Position numbers and translations under genes: made by a program. Below, piece by piece: positions 38,469 to 48,600 of a DNA stretch of 64,000 bases (position 1 is its first letter; the number at the start of each line of letters is the position of its first letter). The notes beneath the pieces are model-generated. The model did not search any database and was not told the origin of the DNA. It saw nothing but the letters and a program-made list of their open reading frames with translations. Source of the stretch: Planctomycetaceae bacterium (GTDB lineage: Bacteria; Planctomycetota; Planctomycetia; Pirellulales; Pirellulaceae); NCBI GenBank assembly GCA_024642205.1, contig JAHEBQ010000024.1:1-64000 (forward strand), given 5' to 3'.

Positions 38469-39449
38469 ATGTACAACAAAAACCCCACTTCACGCCGACT
38501 GATCCCGGGCTGTCTGTTAACAGGCATCGGCCTGATTCTGATCTTTGCCATGGGTGCCTATTTCGTTCACCCCCTGGTCCGGATCGACGTCGACCCCGAC
38601 AAAACGAGACCGGTTGTCGTCTCAGCGCCCAGCCATATCAAAATCTCATCGAACGACACGGAATTGTCCAGCTTGCCCGATGGCGCTATTACTGCTTCGA
38701 TCACCCAACAGGTCATTGATTCGGCTGATCACCCGTTTGATCCCTTGTTGAAATTGGCTGATGACAGCATCGATTCCATTGACAGGAACATTCGCGATTA
38801 CACGGCCACCCTTGTTAGCCAGGTGTTTGTTGATGGAAAACTCCAACCGGAGAAATACCTCAAAGTCAAGATTCGTCACGCCAACACACGTGACGGAATA
38901 CAGACGCCCTTTTCCGTCTACACTTGTTTCCTGAAACCGAAAGAGAATGTTGGTCAGGAAGTGATCTGGGTGGCTGGACAAAACGATGGCAATATTGTTG
39001 CTCATACAACAGGGCTCCTGAATGTTAAACGATTTTACCTTGACCCTGATGGATCGATCGCGATGGAAGGAAATCGTTACCCGATAGGCGACATCGGGAT
39101 GCGTAACTTGATCGTCAAAATGAGGGAGTTTGGCGAAAAAGACCGGCAACACGGCGAGTGCATCGTGAAGATTCAACGCAACGTCGAAATCAACGGATGT
39201 ACCTGCACGCGGATTCAGGCCGCGCACCCGTACCAGCGAGATCATTTCGATTTTCATATCGCCAGGATTTATATCGACGACGCACGAAACATTCCAATTG
39301 CCTACGAAGGGTACTTGTGGCCGGATAAGGAGGGCGAACCTGCGCCACTCTTGGAAAAGTACTACTACACCGACGTCAAACTCAACATCGGCCTGACCGA
39401 CGAAGATTTCGACGCCAGCAACAAAGCCTACAACTTCCCGAACTGGTAG
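38469..39449 (+). CDS. DUF1571 family membrane-anchored protein
   Basis: 326 residues from ATG 38469. One N-terminal membrane helix (LLTGIGLILIFAMGAYFVHPLV, about 16-37) anchors an extracytoplasmic domain. The conserved family parts are the core with IRDYTATLVSQVFVDGKLQP (about 112-131) and the C-terminal YTDVKLNIGLTDEDFD (about 303-318), as I recall for DUF1571. It is abundant in planctomycetes and the function is unknown. Two neighbouring Cys (CTCT) at about 246 are unusual. A terminator-like hairpin follows directly. Confidence 0.8.
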   Translation: MYNKNPTSRRLIPGCLLTGIGLILIFAMGAYFVHPLVRIDVDPDKTRPVVVSAPSHIKISSNDTELSSLPDGAITASITQQVIDSADHPFDPLLKLADDSIDSIDRNIRDYTATLVSQVFVDGKLQPEKYLKVKIRHANTRDGIQTPFSVYTCFLKPKENVGQEVIWVAGQNDGNIVAHTTGLLNVKRFYLDPDGSIAMEGNRYPIGDIGMRNLIVKMREFGEKDRQHGECIVKIQRNVEINGCTCTRIQAAHPYQRDHFDFHIARIYIDDARNIPIAYEGYLWPDKEGEPAPLLEKYYYTDVKLNIGLTDEDFDASNKAYNFPNW

Positions 39450-39472
39450 GCTCAAACAAGGTGCAGGGCAAA

Positions 39473-39491
39473 AAAGGTTCCTGGCACCTTT
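39473..39491. terminator. Convergent hairpin, possible bidirectional terminator
   Basis: aaaggt (39473-39478) and accttt (39486-39491) form a 6-bp stem around tcctggc. It has an A run before and a short T run after, and overlaps the TAA stop of the minus-strand gene. The aggttcctggcacct core also reads like a palindromic motif I recall as frequent between genes in Pirellulaceae. Confidence 0.5.
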
Positions 39492-39915
39492 AATTGCGGC
39501 GGCCCTGATTCTTGTATTGGGAGGTGGCCAGATCGACCATCTCTTCGGTAATTGCAACGACGTCAGGTGCGGTTAACAGGTCGGGGTCGTAGCCGTCGTC
39601 ATAGCCCTCCGCGTCCAACCACGACTCCACGATTTCCAGCTGAGCCATGGGGGATTTGGCTGGCAATCCTGCGAACATCTCAATCATCCTTTCGGTCGCT
39701 GAGTACGTGCCCGTGCGATACGTTATCCAACCGTCCCGCGATAGCTTGAACGTCGCCGATTTGATTTCCGCAACCGAAAGAATTTCATGATTGATATAGT
39801 CCGCAGCTCCGATCACATCCGAAAGCTGAACCGATTCCCCTTTGGATGAGAGGTAGGACACCGCCAGCAGGAACCAGGCGTCGGCCCAAGTGTAATCGGT
39901 TGAGATTTCTTCCAT
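39490..39915 (-). CDS. Uncharacterised acidic protein (141 residues), possible winged-helix
   Basis: The start is set at ATG 39915 (MEEISTDYTW); the frame extends 46 codons further, but that part is not protein-like. No known domain found with certainty. WADAWFLLAVSYLSSKGESV then LSDVIGAADYINHEILSVAE and FKLSRDGWITYR (about 60-72) suggest a compact helical plus beta-wing fold such as a DNA-binding winged helix, but this is only a shape guess. The C-terminus is acidic. No signal peptide. Confidence 0.65.
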   Translation of the reverse strand: MEEISTDYTWADAWFLLAVSYLSSKGESVQLSDVIGAADYINHEILSVAEIKSATFKLSRDGWITYRTGTYSATERMIEMFAGLPAKSPMAQLEIVESWLDAEGYDDGYDPDLLTAPDVVAITEEMVDLATSQYKNQGRRN

Positions 39916-40329
39916 GTTGCCCACTCTGAACCACCGGAGGATCGACCCAAACCCAGGCTTTCGAACGCCTTCGGAAAAACCAAAAGGAAAGCCTTCGGTC
40001 GACGAACCGGGAATTAGATCACACCGCGATTCAACTGTCAAAAAACACTGCATCCATGAAACCGGTTCAAGGCCAACGTTTCGGTTCGCTGCTCCGGTCG
40101 ACTTTCGCAGGTTTCAACCACCGGTGGTTGAATTCGGCAGGTCCGTCCCTTCCCGCAGCCCGATCATCGACAATCCTGGCCTTGATGCTTGCTTCTGGAA
40201 ACCCCTGGACGCGCCCTGATTCGAGTGGAATTCAAGTCGAATCCGGTCGAATATTCCCGGAAAGCAAGCGCCGTTTACCGCTCCGTGGAGCCAGCACTGC
40301 CTTGCGATCGTCGAACAATCAATCGGGCC
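39916..40329. other. Intergenic, nothing recognised
   Basis: About 415 bases between two minus-strand genes. Plus-strand frames here are Ser/Arg/Pro-rich shadows. No promoter or RNA element recognised. Confidence 0.4.
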
Positions 40330-41994
40330 CTATTTCAGCCCCAGGGCTTGAACACCTTGCTCGAAGACAATATCCGTCGGGATGCCGCGTTGATTGACTC
40401 GGGCGAGATCGGCTTTCAGGTCTTCCGCAATAAATCCCATTTCGTCGGCAAACTTGCGGGCCGCTTCATAATCACCGTCGCCTTGCAATTTTAAAATCTG
40501 GTTTGACAGCTGGGTAATCGCAGCATTCATTTTGTCCATATTGATCCTGTATTGACCGTCTTCGGTGCGCGTGAAGGCACCACGATCCTTGAAATAATTG
40601 AACCGAATCATGTTGGCTTTCCCGTGGGCACTGCTCGCGCCAAACCGAACGCTACGGAAGATACTGGCCATGAAGGTGACATAGAAATCCTCCAGCGTGC
40701 CCTCGGTAATTTCTCCCTGCTCGAGCAATCGCGACACCATGTAAATCCCCAAGATATCCGCCTTACCTTCTTCAAGTGCACTGGATACTTCCTGGAGCGC
40801 TCCGCGGACCGTGCCTTTGCCGGTAATCGTGTTTTTGATTCCCAGTCCATGGGCGACCTCGTGAAACATCGTATTGGAAAAGAAGGCATTGAAAGTGATG
40901 TGCTCACGCTGCTCGGGAACAATTAACAGATCGGCAACCGGAACCAGAATTTGGTCATACTTCGCCCGCATCGAATTCTTCAACTGCAACCGCCGGGAGC
41001 CCTTTTCCAATTGGACATGCTCATCGTTAGGCAGATTAATCGCAATTGTCTTGGATCCGGCATTACAATCTCCGGCGTAATAAATCACATCGTAGGCGTT
41101 TAGATCCGAGTTGGTCCCGGGCGTTTCCTGTTTGTATTTCTCGTCCACCGGTAATCCCTTTTGAAGATCCGGCAACATTGCCGCGTACTTGGTCAACCGT
41201 TCACTCCAGGCCATGTCCTTGATCAGCACGTAACTTTCACAGGCGGCCTTATAACCAAACAGCTGGTCTTCATAGGTCTCGATCGGCCCAATCACGATGT
41301 CGATCGGGTTCGACTTCATGTCCATCCAGGCAAAATCGCTGGCCTGATAGTCGTTGCTCAGCAGAGCATCAGCGCGTGCCAGCAGGTAATCCTTGAATCC
41401 GGCATCCTCGGCAAGTGCTGCGGCTGCCCGGAGTTTTTCTGCCGCCACCGAGAATTCGGTTTGAAAGAAATCGCTGTATGGAATTGCCGACAGCGACGTC
41501 TTGTCCTCGTCGGCCCAGCGAACCATCGTGTACAAACTTTTCAATTCCGGATGTTGCTTGACCTGTTTTTCGAATTCCTCTTTTGTCATGTCCTGAGGAT
41601 AGAAATTGGCTCCCGCCGGTTTGGGACCGACACCCTCAAGGAATGGCCGATTTCCCTGCAGTCGATCCCACGGCCCATAGTTGATGTCGACCTGTCGGGC
41701 CCAGATATCGGACTCTTTCCGCGAGCTGTGCCTACGGAGCTTCAGGCCAGCCGGATCTCCGCCATAAGCTTGCTTCCAAAACGCCTTGTCAATTTGTTCG
41801 GCGGCCTCGATCAACAGCGGAATCATCTTGCGTTGGTTGTCATTCAAATGACTGAGATCGGATTCCAGTTTGACGGTAGCGTACCGGGTAATTTCCACAG
41901 GTTTGTCCGACGTTGACTCCTGGCCGATCGCTGTTTGATTGGCAAACAGGCAAACGACGAAACCTAGAATTGGGGCTGAAATTCGATTCAACAT
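40330..41994 (-). CDS. Secreted zinc peptidase, dipeptidyl-peptidase III (M49)-like
   Basis: 554 residues from ATG 41994 (aagg upstream), with a signal peptide (PILGFVVCLFANQTAIGQ). The M49-like second half has the zinc motif FHEVAHGLG around residue 377 (HEVAH) and the third ligand in ALEEGKADILGIY about 50 residues later. Classical DPP III uses a hexapeptide HExxGH; here it is the pentapeptide HExxH, a form known in some bacterial DPP III. Upstream are the family-like PYSDFFQTEF and IGPIETYEDQLFGYKA, a conserved IGP-x-E-x-Y-x-D segment. DPP III cleaves dipeptides from peptide N-termini. The enzyme probably works in the periplasm, unlike cytosolic eukaryotic DPP III. Confidence 0.85.
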   Translation of the reverse strand: MLNRISAPILGFVVCLFANQTAIGQESTSDKPVEITRYATVKLESDLSHLNDNQRKMIPLLIEAAEQIDKAFWKQAYGGDPAGLKLRRHSSRKESDIWARQVDINYGPWDRLQGNRPFLEGVGPKPAGANFYPQDMTKEEFEKQVKQHPELKSLYTMVRWADEDKTSLSAIPYSDFFQTEFSVAAEKLRAAAALAEDAGFKDYLLARADALLSNDYQASDFAWMDMKSNPIDIVIGPIETYEDQLFGYKAACESYVLIKDMAWSERLTKYAAMLPDLQKGLPVDEKYKQETPGTNSDLNAYDVIYYAGDCNAGSKTIAINLPNDEHVQLEKGSRRLQLKNSMRAKYDQILVPVADLLIVPEQREHITFNAFFSNTMFHEVAHGLGIKNTITGKGTVRGALQEVSSALEEGKADILGIYMVSRLLEQGEITEGTLEDFYVTFMASIFRSVRFGASSAHGKANMIRFNYFKDRGAFTRTEDGQYRINMDKMNAAITQLSNQILKLQGDGDYEAARKFADEMGFIAEDLKADLARVNQRGIPTDIVFEQGVQALGLK

Positions 41995-42550
41995 GAATAA
42001 TGCCTTTGTGCTTAAATTTCGGTTGTTGGACCGCGTAACGATGCGGTCATCGAGAATCCAGACGAAAACCACGAGCTGCGATCAACGTTCGGGACAGAGG
42101 TCATACAAACTCGAGATGCGACCATCGGCCGAATCAAAAGCATGAATTGGGTAAAAAACAGTCCATCGAAACAGCGAATGCCTCGGATGCTGTCCCGTTC
42201 GTTATCGCACACGACTCTTGCATGTCAAAGAAACGCGCCTGCGACAACCAGAAAGTCTCCGTTTGTTTCGTTTCCTGCGGCCCAGATTCCTGGATTCCCA
42301 ACCAGGGCCTTAATGATAGCAATACCAGGCAGATGATCCAGCGTTAAGGCAATTTGCGTTTCGGGATGCGTGAAATTCCTGAATCTCGTTCCCTGTCTGT
42401 CATTCCACACCAGCAGACCTTGTCGCATGGTTCAACTTGCCCGAGCCACGGCGCGAAGTTATTGCGTAATCCGGGTTTGAGGATTGTCTTGCCCCGCTGA
42501 TTAGCGCACCAGACGACCGCTCGTGCCCCTTCAGGTCTTGTGGCAGTGCT
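41995..42550. other. Intergenic, nothing recognised
   Basis: About 555 bases between two minus-strand genes. Short frames on both strands are unconvincing. No terminator with a T run was seen for uup. Confidence 0.4.
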
Positions 42551-44362
42551 TCAAGCAGATGAGACATGCTCAAGTTCTTCCCAGCGTGCATAGGCAGTTG
42601 CAAGTTCTGTTTCCAGTTGCTTGAGACTTGACTGGGCTGCCGCGATTTCCGAGCCGGGTTTCTGGTAAAACTCCGGGGCTGCCATGGCGGTATGACAGGC
42701 TTCAATTCTGGATTCGAGCTCTTCGATCCGGGCTGGCAGGTGATCAAGCTCCCGTTTTTCGTTGAACTTCAATTTGCGCGGCTTTTCGTCCGGCTTAAGC
42801 TTCCCTTTTGCCGAGCTGGTGGAACTCGCCTGTGCCGTCATTGGAACGCCATTTTGTCTTCTTTGTTCCCACTGCCTTTGCCAGTCGTCGTAACCACCGA
42901 CGTATTCGTGCAATCCGTCTTCTTCAAAAACGATCGTGCTGGTAACCACGTTGTTGAGAAACGCTCGGTCGTGACTGACCATCAAGACGGTGCCTTTGAA
43001 TTGAACCAGTCGTTCCTCCAACAATTCAAGTGTCTCTGCGTCCAGATCGTTGGTCGGTTCATCCAACACGATCACGTTGGCAGGTTTGGCGAACAGTTTG
43101 GCCAACAGGATTCGATTGCGTTCGCCTCCCGAAAGGAACTTGATCTGGGTCCGGGCCCGATCGGGCGCAAACAGGAAATCCTGCAAATACCCCAGCACGT
43201 GCTTTTTTGTGTCGTTGATCAAGATCGAATCCGAGCCACCACCAACGTTTTCCTGAACCGTGGCTTCTTCGTCGAGCTGCTGCCGTAACTGGTCGAAATA
43301 GGCGATCTCAAGATTCGTTCCGAGCTTTACCTTGCCGGAGGTCGGTTCGAGCTTGCCCAGCAAGACCTTGAGTAATGTCGTTTTGCCGGCTCCATTGCGT
43401 CCAATGATACCAACTTTGTCTTCACGAATAATGGACGTCGTGAAATCCGCAAAAACCGGATCGCCGTCGTAGGAAAAAGAGATATCCTCGGCATCAATGA
43501 CGAGTGCCCCACTCCGTCCGGCCTCCTGAATTTGCAGGTTGGACGTTCCGAGTTTCTGTCGGCGCTCACCGCGTTCGGCCCGCATCGCTTTGAGAGCCCT
43601 CACGCGGCCTTCATTGCGGGTTCGACGAGCCTTGATTCCTTTTCGAATCCAGACTTCTTCCTCGGCGAGTCGTTTATCAAAAAGCGCGTTTTGTTTTTCT
43701 TCGGCCGCCAGCGCATCTTCTTTTCGCTGGAGAAAGGTCTCGTAGTCGCAGGACCAGTCAAAAATCCTGCCGCGGTCAATTTCGAGAATCCTCGTCGCAA
43801 GTTTTCTCAGGAACATCCGATCGTGCGTTACGAACATGAGGGCAGCATTATATTTGAGCAGGAAACTTTCCAACCAGTCGATCGCGTCGATGTCGAGGTG
43901 GTTCGTCGGCTCGTCCAGCAGCAGCAGGTCGGGTTTTGAAACCAGCGCCTGGGCGAGAAGCACGCGCCGTTTCATTCCGGAGGACAGCGTTTCAAATCTT
44001 TCCGCACCATCCAATTCCATCCGTGACAGTATTTGTTCGACGTCGTTTTCCCGTCGCCATTGCTCTTCTTCCGGAAGCTCTTCATCCCGCATACCAGCGG
44101 CGACAATCGCGTGGATCGTTCCCGTGGTATTCTGCGGCACGTCCTGAGAGAGTTTTGCGATGTGAACATCCGGGGAGACAATAATACTGCCACTGTCGGG
44201 CTGAATTTCGCCGCAAAGCAACTTCATCAACGTCGTTTTGCCGGCTCCGTTTCGTCCCAACAGGCCAATACGCTGGCCGGGTTCAATCTGGCAGTGAACG
44301 GAATCGAGAAGAGCAGGGCCGCGAAATCCAATGGTAAGATCGCGAATCGTGACAAGTGGCAT
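42551..44362 (-). CDS. uup: ABC-F family ATPase, Uup type
   Basis: A soluble twin-ATPase of the ABC-F family, which acts on ribosomes; Uup is linked to DNA repair and ribosome function. 603 residues. First nucleotide domain: Walker A GLLGRNGAGKTTLMKLL (33-49), signature LSSGMKRRVLLAQAL (about 125), Walker B LLLLDEPTNHLD. Second domain: GIIGRNGAGKTTLLKVL (about 320), signature LSGGERNRILLAKLF, VIVLDEPTNDLD. The linker has the charged ABC-F sequence KARRTRNEGRVRALKAMRAE. The C-terminal LKFNEKRELDHLPARIEELE (about 530-549) and the coiled-coil extension are typical of Uup. No membrane domain. Confidence 0.94.
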   Translation of the reverse strand: MPLVTIRDLTIGFRGPALLDSVHCQIEPGQRIGLLGRNGAGKTTLMKLLCGEIQPDSGSIIVSPDVHIAKLSQDVPQNTTGTIHAIVAAGMRDEELPEEEQWRRENDVEQILSRMELDGAERFETLSSGMKRRVLLAQALVSKPDLLLLDEPTNHLDIDAIDWLESFLLKYNAALMFVTHDRMFLRKLATRILEIDRGRIFDWSCDYETFLQRKEDALAAEEKQNALFDKRLAEEEVWIRKGIKARRTRNEGRVRALKAMRAERGERRQKLGTSNLQIQEAGRSGALVIDAEDISFSYDGDPVFADFTTSIIREDKVGIIGRNGAGKTTLLKVLLGKLEPTSGKVKLGTNLEIAYFDQLRQQLDEEATVQENVGGGSDSILINDTKKHVLGYLQDFLFAPDRARTQIKFLSGGERNRILLAKLFAKPANVIVLDEPTNDLDAETLELLEERLVQFKGTVLMVSHDRAFLNNVVTSTIVFEEDGLHEYVGGYDDWQRQWEQRRQNGVPMTAQASSTSSAKGKLKPDEKPRKLKFNEKRELDHLPARIEELESRIEACHTAMAAPEFYQKPGSEIAAAQSSLKQLETELATAYARWEELEHVSSA

Positions 44363-44518
44363 GGAAAAAAGGCTGGTGGGCTCGGGGTGTAATTAATAAA
44401 TCCTGGACCAATGCGTCAGCCCTTCGGTCGACGCCTGATTGGACTTCGATTCTACTTGCAGGGCACCCTTGGTTACAATGACGGTTTTCCCCGACGTGAC
44501 AGACATTGCATTGAGAAC

Positions 44519-45112
44519 ATGGTTTTGATGGTCTGGCTGGAGTCCGATTACCTGGCTACCGAGGTTACGATTTGGACGATTCGATTGTCCATGATTTGCC
44601 TGGCCGGGGCTTTAACGCTCCGACTGCAGGCGCCCCGACCATGCACGTCGACAATTGAAAACGGCGACCGTCATTCTGTGTGGATGTTGGGGGCGAAGAA
44701 CCTGTGGTTGCTGGGGGGGTTCTTTTCGCTTTTACATGCAATGGCAGCCATGGCGTTTTACCATCAATGGAACCACTCGCTGGCATTGGCGGACACGGCT
44801 CGACAGACGAAGTCCCTGTTGGGCTTCCCAGTTGGCATCGGCCTGTATTTCAACTATGCGTTTGTGTCAATCTGGCTTGCCGATGCGCTGTGGTGGATTG
44901 CCGCATCCGGGTCTTATGAAAAACGGGCCCGATGGATCAACGGGTTGGTCTACGGATTCCTGATTTTTATCGCCATCAACGGAACGGTCGTGTTTGCATC
45001 GGGAATTGTTCGGTGGATTGCTTCGGTGGCGTTAATGGGGCTCGCCGCGTTGGCGTATCAGAAATTTTTCCGTTCGAAAGACTCGACGGCGAACGTCGAA
45101 TCAGAATCCTGA
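44519..45112 (+). CDS. Integral membrane protein, unknown
   Basis: 197 residues from ATG 44519; an upstream start 36 codons earlier is not hydrophobic. About five membrane helices: IWTIRLSMICLAGALTLRL, LWLLGGFFSLLHAMAAMAFY, GIGLYFNYAFVSIWLADALWW, GLVYGFLIFIAINGTVVFA and WIASVALMGLAALAYQ. His residues occur in the second and third loops (HAMAAMAFYHQWNH). No family recognised. It is followed 11 bases later by the DinB gene. Confidence 0.75.
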   Translation: MVLMVWLESDYLATEVTIWTIRLSMICLAGALTLRLQAPRPCTSTIENGDRHSVWMLGAKNLWLLGGFFSLLHAMAAMAFYHQWNHSLALADTARQTKSLLGFPVGIGLYFNYAFVSIWLADALWWIAASGSYEKRARWINGLVYGFLIFIAINGTVVFASGIVRWIASVALMGLAALAYQKFFRSKDSTANVESES

Positions 45113-45123
45113 AGGAAGTCAAC

Positions 45124-45642
45124 ATGGAATTTGAAAAACTGATTGCATCGCTTGATCGTTTCAGCCGAATCCTGCCAGTGCTCGTTGCGGGTGTTTCCGA
45201 ATCGGACGCAAAGTGGAAACCCGAGTCGGGCGAGTGGTCGATTCTCGAAATTGTTTGTCATCTTGCGGACGAAGAGGTGGAGGACTTTCGGCAGCGGGTC
45301 CAATTGACTCTTGCGGATCCAACGACACCCTGGCCACGGATCGATCCGGAGGGCGTCGCCATTGCGCGACGGTATAACGAGCAGGACCTTACGGAAGCCG
45401 CCCGGAGATTCGTGCGGGAACGAAATGTGTCGGTTGACTGGCTCAAGCAAGTTGTCAATCCAGATTGGGACTCTACCTACGAGCATCCAAGCATCGGCCC
45501 CATCCTGGCCGGTCGATTGATGGCGAGCTGGGCAGCCCACGATCAGCTTCACTTGCGCCAACTGGCCAAACGCCTGTTCGAAATGAATGTCCGAGACGGA
45601 GCGCCCTATCCTGCGGACTACGCGGGCCAGTGGAAGGCTTGA
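45124..45642 (+). CDS. DinB-like (YfiT/DUF664-type) protein
   Basis: 172 residues from ATG 45124 with gaagga upstream. Four-helix-bundle family that coordinates a metal through three His. The conserved pieces are WSILEIVCHLADEE (about 38-51, one His) and the C-terminal WAAHDQLHLRQLAKR (about 138-152, two His), with LDRFSRILPVLV forming helix 1. Members include bacillithiol-dependent enzymes and metal-dependent hydrolases; the reaction here is unknown. Probably co-transcribed with the preceding membrane protein. Confidence 0.85.
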   Translation: MEFEKLIASLDRFSRILPVLVAGVSESDAKWKPESGEWSILEIVCHLADEEVEDFRQRVQLTLADPTTPWPRIDPEGVAIARRYNEQDLTEAARRFVRERNVSVDWLKQVVNPDWDSTYEHPSIGPILAGRLMASWAAHDQLHLRQLAKRLFEMNVRDGAPYPADYAGQWKA

Positions 45643-45662
45643 TTCGGTCGCGCGGACGACGT

Positions 45663-48600
45663 TTACTGAGATTCAGTTATTGCCGTCGACGCCTTGGAGC
45701 CGTCGGACCCTTCGTAGGTTCTGGCCAATCGAAAACCGAGATACGGATATCCCTGGTTCGGTGACATCGAAAAACGCTTTGTCGAACGAATATCAATGAC
45801 TTCGTTGCTGTAGCAACCGCCACGGTATTCCCGGACAAGACTGCGGTGTTTCTCAAATTCCGGTCCGAAGTCAACATAACTCTCGGAATGTTCGATGTTC
45901 GCCGGTTCAGGAAGTTCTTCACGGTACCAATCAAGACACCATTCGCTCACATTTCCCAAAACATCAAACAACCCGGTATTGCCCGGTTTCAATTGAGCGA
46001 CCCGGTGAATTTTTGCATCAGAATTGGTGGCAAACCAGGCGTAATCCCTGGCAGCCGAGGCCATGCCGCCGAAAGGAAACAGTGTCTCACTGCGACCTCG
46101 ACAGGCGTATTCCCATTCGGTGGCCGTCGGCAGGCGATAACCCAAACGATCCATCTTTGACTGCGACAACAGGATGTCTGATTTTGGATAATTCAGGTAG
46201 AGCTCTTGGAGTTCTTCGACCGTAGGCAGCCCGCATTCCAGATTTCCCCGCTCACTGAGCCAGCGGCAATAGGCCAACGACGTGAAAAAATCGACATTCC
46301 CGGCTGGAAGTTCGTGGTCCAGTTCGACCCGCCGATTACGCTCCCGCTCGGCTGCCTTGGCCCTGATCCTGACTGCGGAACGCTCTTTCGACAATTCGAC
46401 ACTTCGTTGCTTCGCTTCCTCGTCCGTGGAACCAGCCAACCCGGCGATTTCCTGATCAAGTTTCTCCAGCCGCTGCTGGTATCGCTTGGCGATGTCTTCT
46501 TCAAACTCCAGGAATTCCCCAACGGTTACTTCATGAATGCAAATTCCAAATCTCCGCGGGATCGTCTTCCGGTGTCTCGGCTCATCGACAACCTGTGTCG
46601 TATCGAATCCTGATGTAGTGGCCACCTCTTTGTTCAGGCCCATATCGAATCGGTTTATCGGACCAAACAAAGCAAACGTATTACCTGCCAGGTCGATGTG
46701 CCAGTTCAGGCTGGGATCAGGCTGCGCCCTGCGAAGCTCATCCTCGCGACTTTTCAGTACTGAACTGAACCCCCATTCCTGCAATAGCCACCTCGCACAC
46801 GAATGAACTCGCGAATCGGAGTGCTCGGAAAAGACACTTAATAAAACCGGTTGCAGCCGATTTTTCTGAGCATCGAGCACCTGATTCTGTTTGTATTGAC
46901 CCAGCGCAAGCAGGATCCCCGACAATACATCCGGGTCGACCGATTTCCACTGATTGAATTGTGCGGCCAACGATTCAAATGAAGTAGATGCAGGACCAAG
47001 TCGTTCGATTAACTCGGTAGCAACCGACATGTCCGGTCCCCCAGCAAACTGCCGCCATTGGGTTTGATCGGCCAATTGAATTAGCACGGTCACAAAATTG
47101 CACTTCCGAATTTCAACCGCCGTTTTCAATGATTCTGGACCGGGTTGTTGTTCCAATTCGGCCTGAAGTTGATCGACGGCTGCGGATTGATGGGGTATGA
47201 GTGCGGCGGTCAGGTAGGGGATTTGCTGGGGCTTCGCATCGGGCACCAAACTGACGAGAAAGGCTAGGTCATCGTTGAACAGGCGTGACAGGATCGCGGC
47301 AGCCCTTTGGGGTGTGGTGTCGAGATCGTCGCGTTGATCCAAATAGGCTGCGACCAACGTTGGTTTCAACGAATCGCGAATCGGTCGCAACGCCGGTAAC
47401 CAGTAGGACATTTCCACTTCATTCACCGATGTCAGGTAGCCCGCGGCATTGGGTGCAATCGATACCCAATTGGGGGAATCGGGATCATAAAGCGCCAAGG
47501 CAGCAACGGCGCGAAACCTCTTACCACTGGAACTTGATTCGCCGAGGTTTCCCGCAGCCTCCCACAATTTGCTGATCAATTCCGGTTTTCGAAACTCAAG
47601 GCATTTACGGGAGACGATAAAGTCTTCGGGGTCAGCAACCAGAAGATCGTCGAACATCTCATCCGCCATCCGCTTGCGCAAGTCAGGATCTTTTTCGAGT
47701 TCAACGATGGCCATCCGTAAACGTCGCTTTTCCTGCGAACTTGCCTCGTTGGCCTCCAATTTTTCGTAGAGCTTCGGCAGGATTGAAGCACGAAAATCGG
47801 TCAACGATTCAAAAATGCCTGGCAGCGAAATGGCCTCTGAGGTTGTCAGTGCGTTCATTTGCGTGTTCGCACGCTTTTGTTTTTCAAGATAGGCCTGGAT
47901 CGCGAAAGTGGACGAGACGATGGTACCAATCACCAAAGTGATCGCGACCGCCGCCATCAGGCTGGCAACGGCTTGATTGCGTTTGGCCCACATCCACGTT
48001 CGTTGGATCGTACCGACTCGACGGGACTCGATTGGTTCTCCGCGTTGGTAACGGTCCAACTCATCGACCAGATCTTTCGCGGTCGCAAATCGTTTGTCGA
48101 TATCACGCGTCAGGCATTTGCTGCAGATCGTCTCAATATCGAGGGGTACTTCAGGGCGAACTTTTCGCAACGGACTGGCGTCTTTGTTGCAGATCGAAAA
48201 CAGGAGATCCGACAACTGACCGTAGAATGGCCTCGTTCCCGAAGCCATCTCGTAGAGCATTACACCCAGGCTCCAAATATCCGTCCGACCATCAGCGAGG
48301 TTCGATTTACCACCCGCCTGTTCTGGACTCATGTACATCGGTGTGCCGAGAATGGAACCGTCAATCGTCAGACTGGTCTTATCCTCGATGGAACGCGCGC
48401 ACCCAAAATCGGCAATATGCGGTCGGCCCGAGGAATCGATCATGACATTGTCCGGTTTCATGTCGCGATGAATAATGCCCTGCTCATGGGCGTAGTTCAG
48501 TCCGTCGGCGATTTCACGGACGATTTCGATCGACTCTTCCAGCGGCAACAGACTGTTCTTTTGCAGATACGATTTGAGTGTCTCACCAGCAACGAATTCG

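Noticed and set aside
38646..39557. 303-codon minus-strand frame
   Set aside because: It is antisense to the DUF1571 gene, with no ribosome site or recognisable domain.
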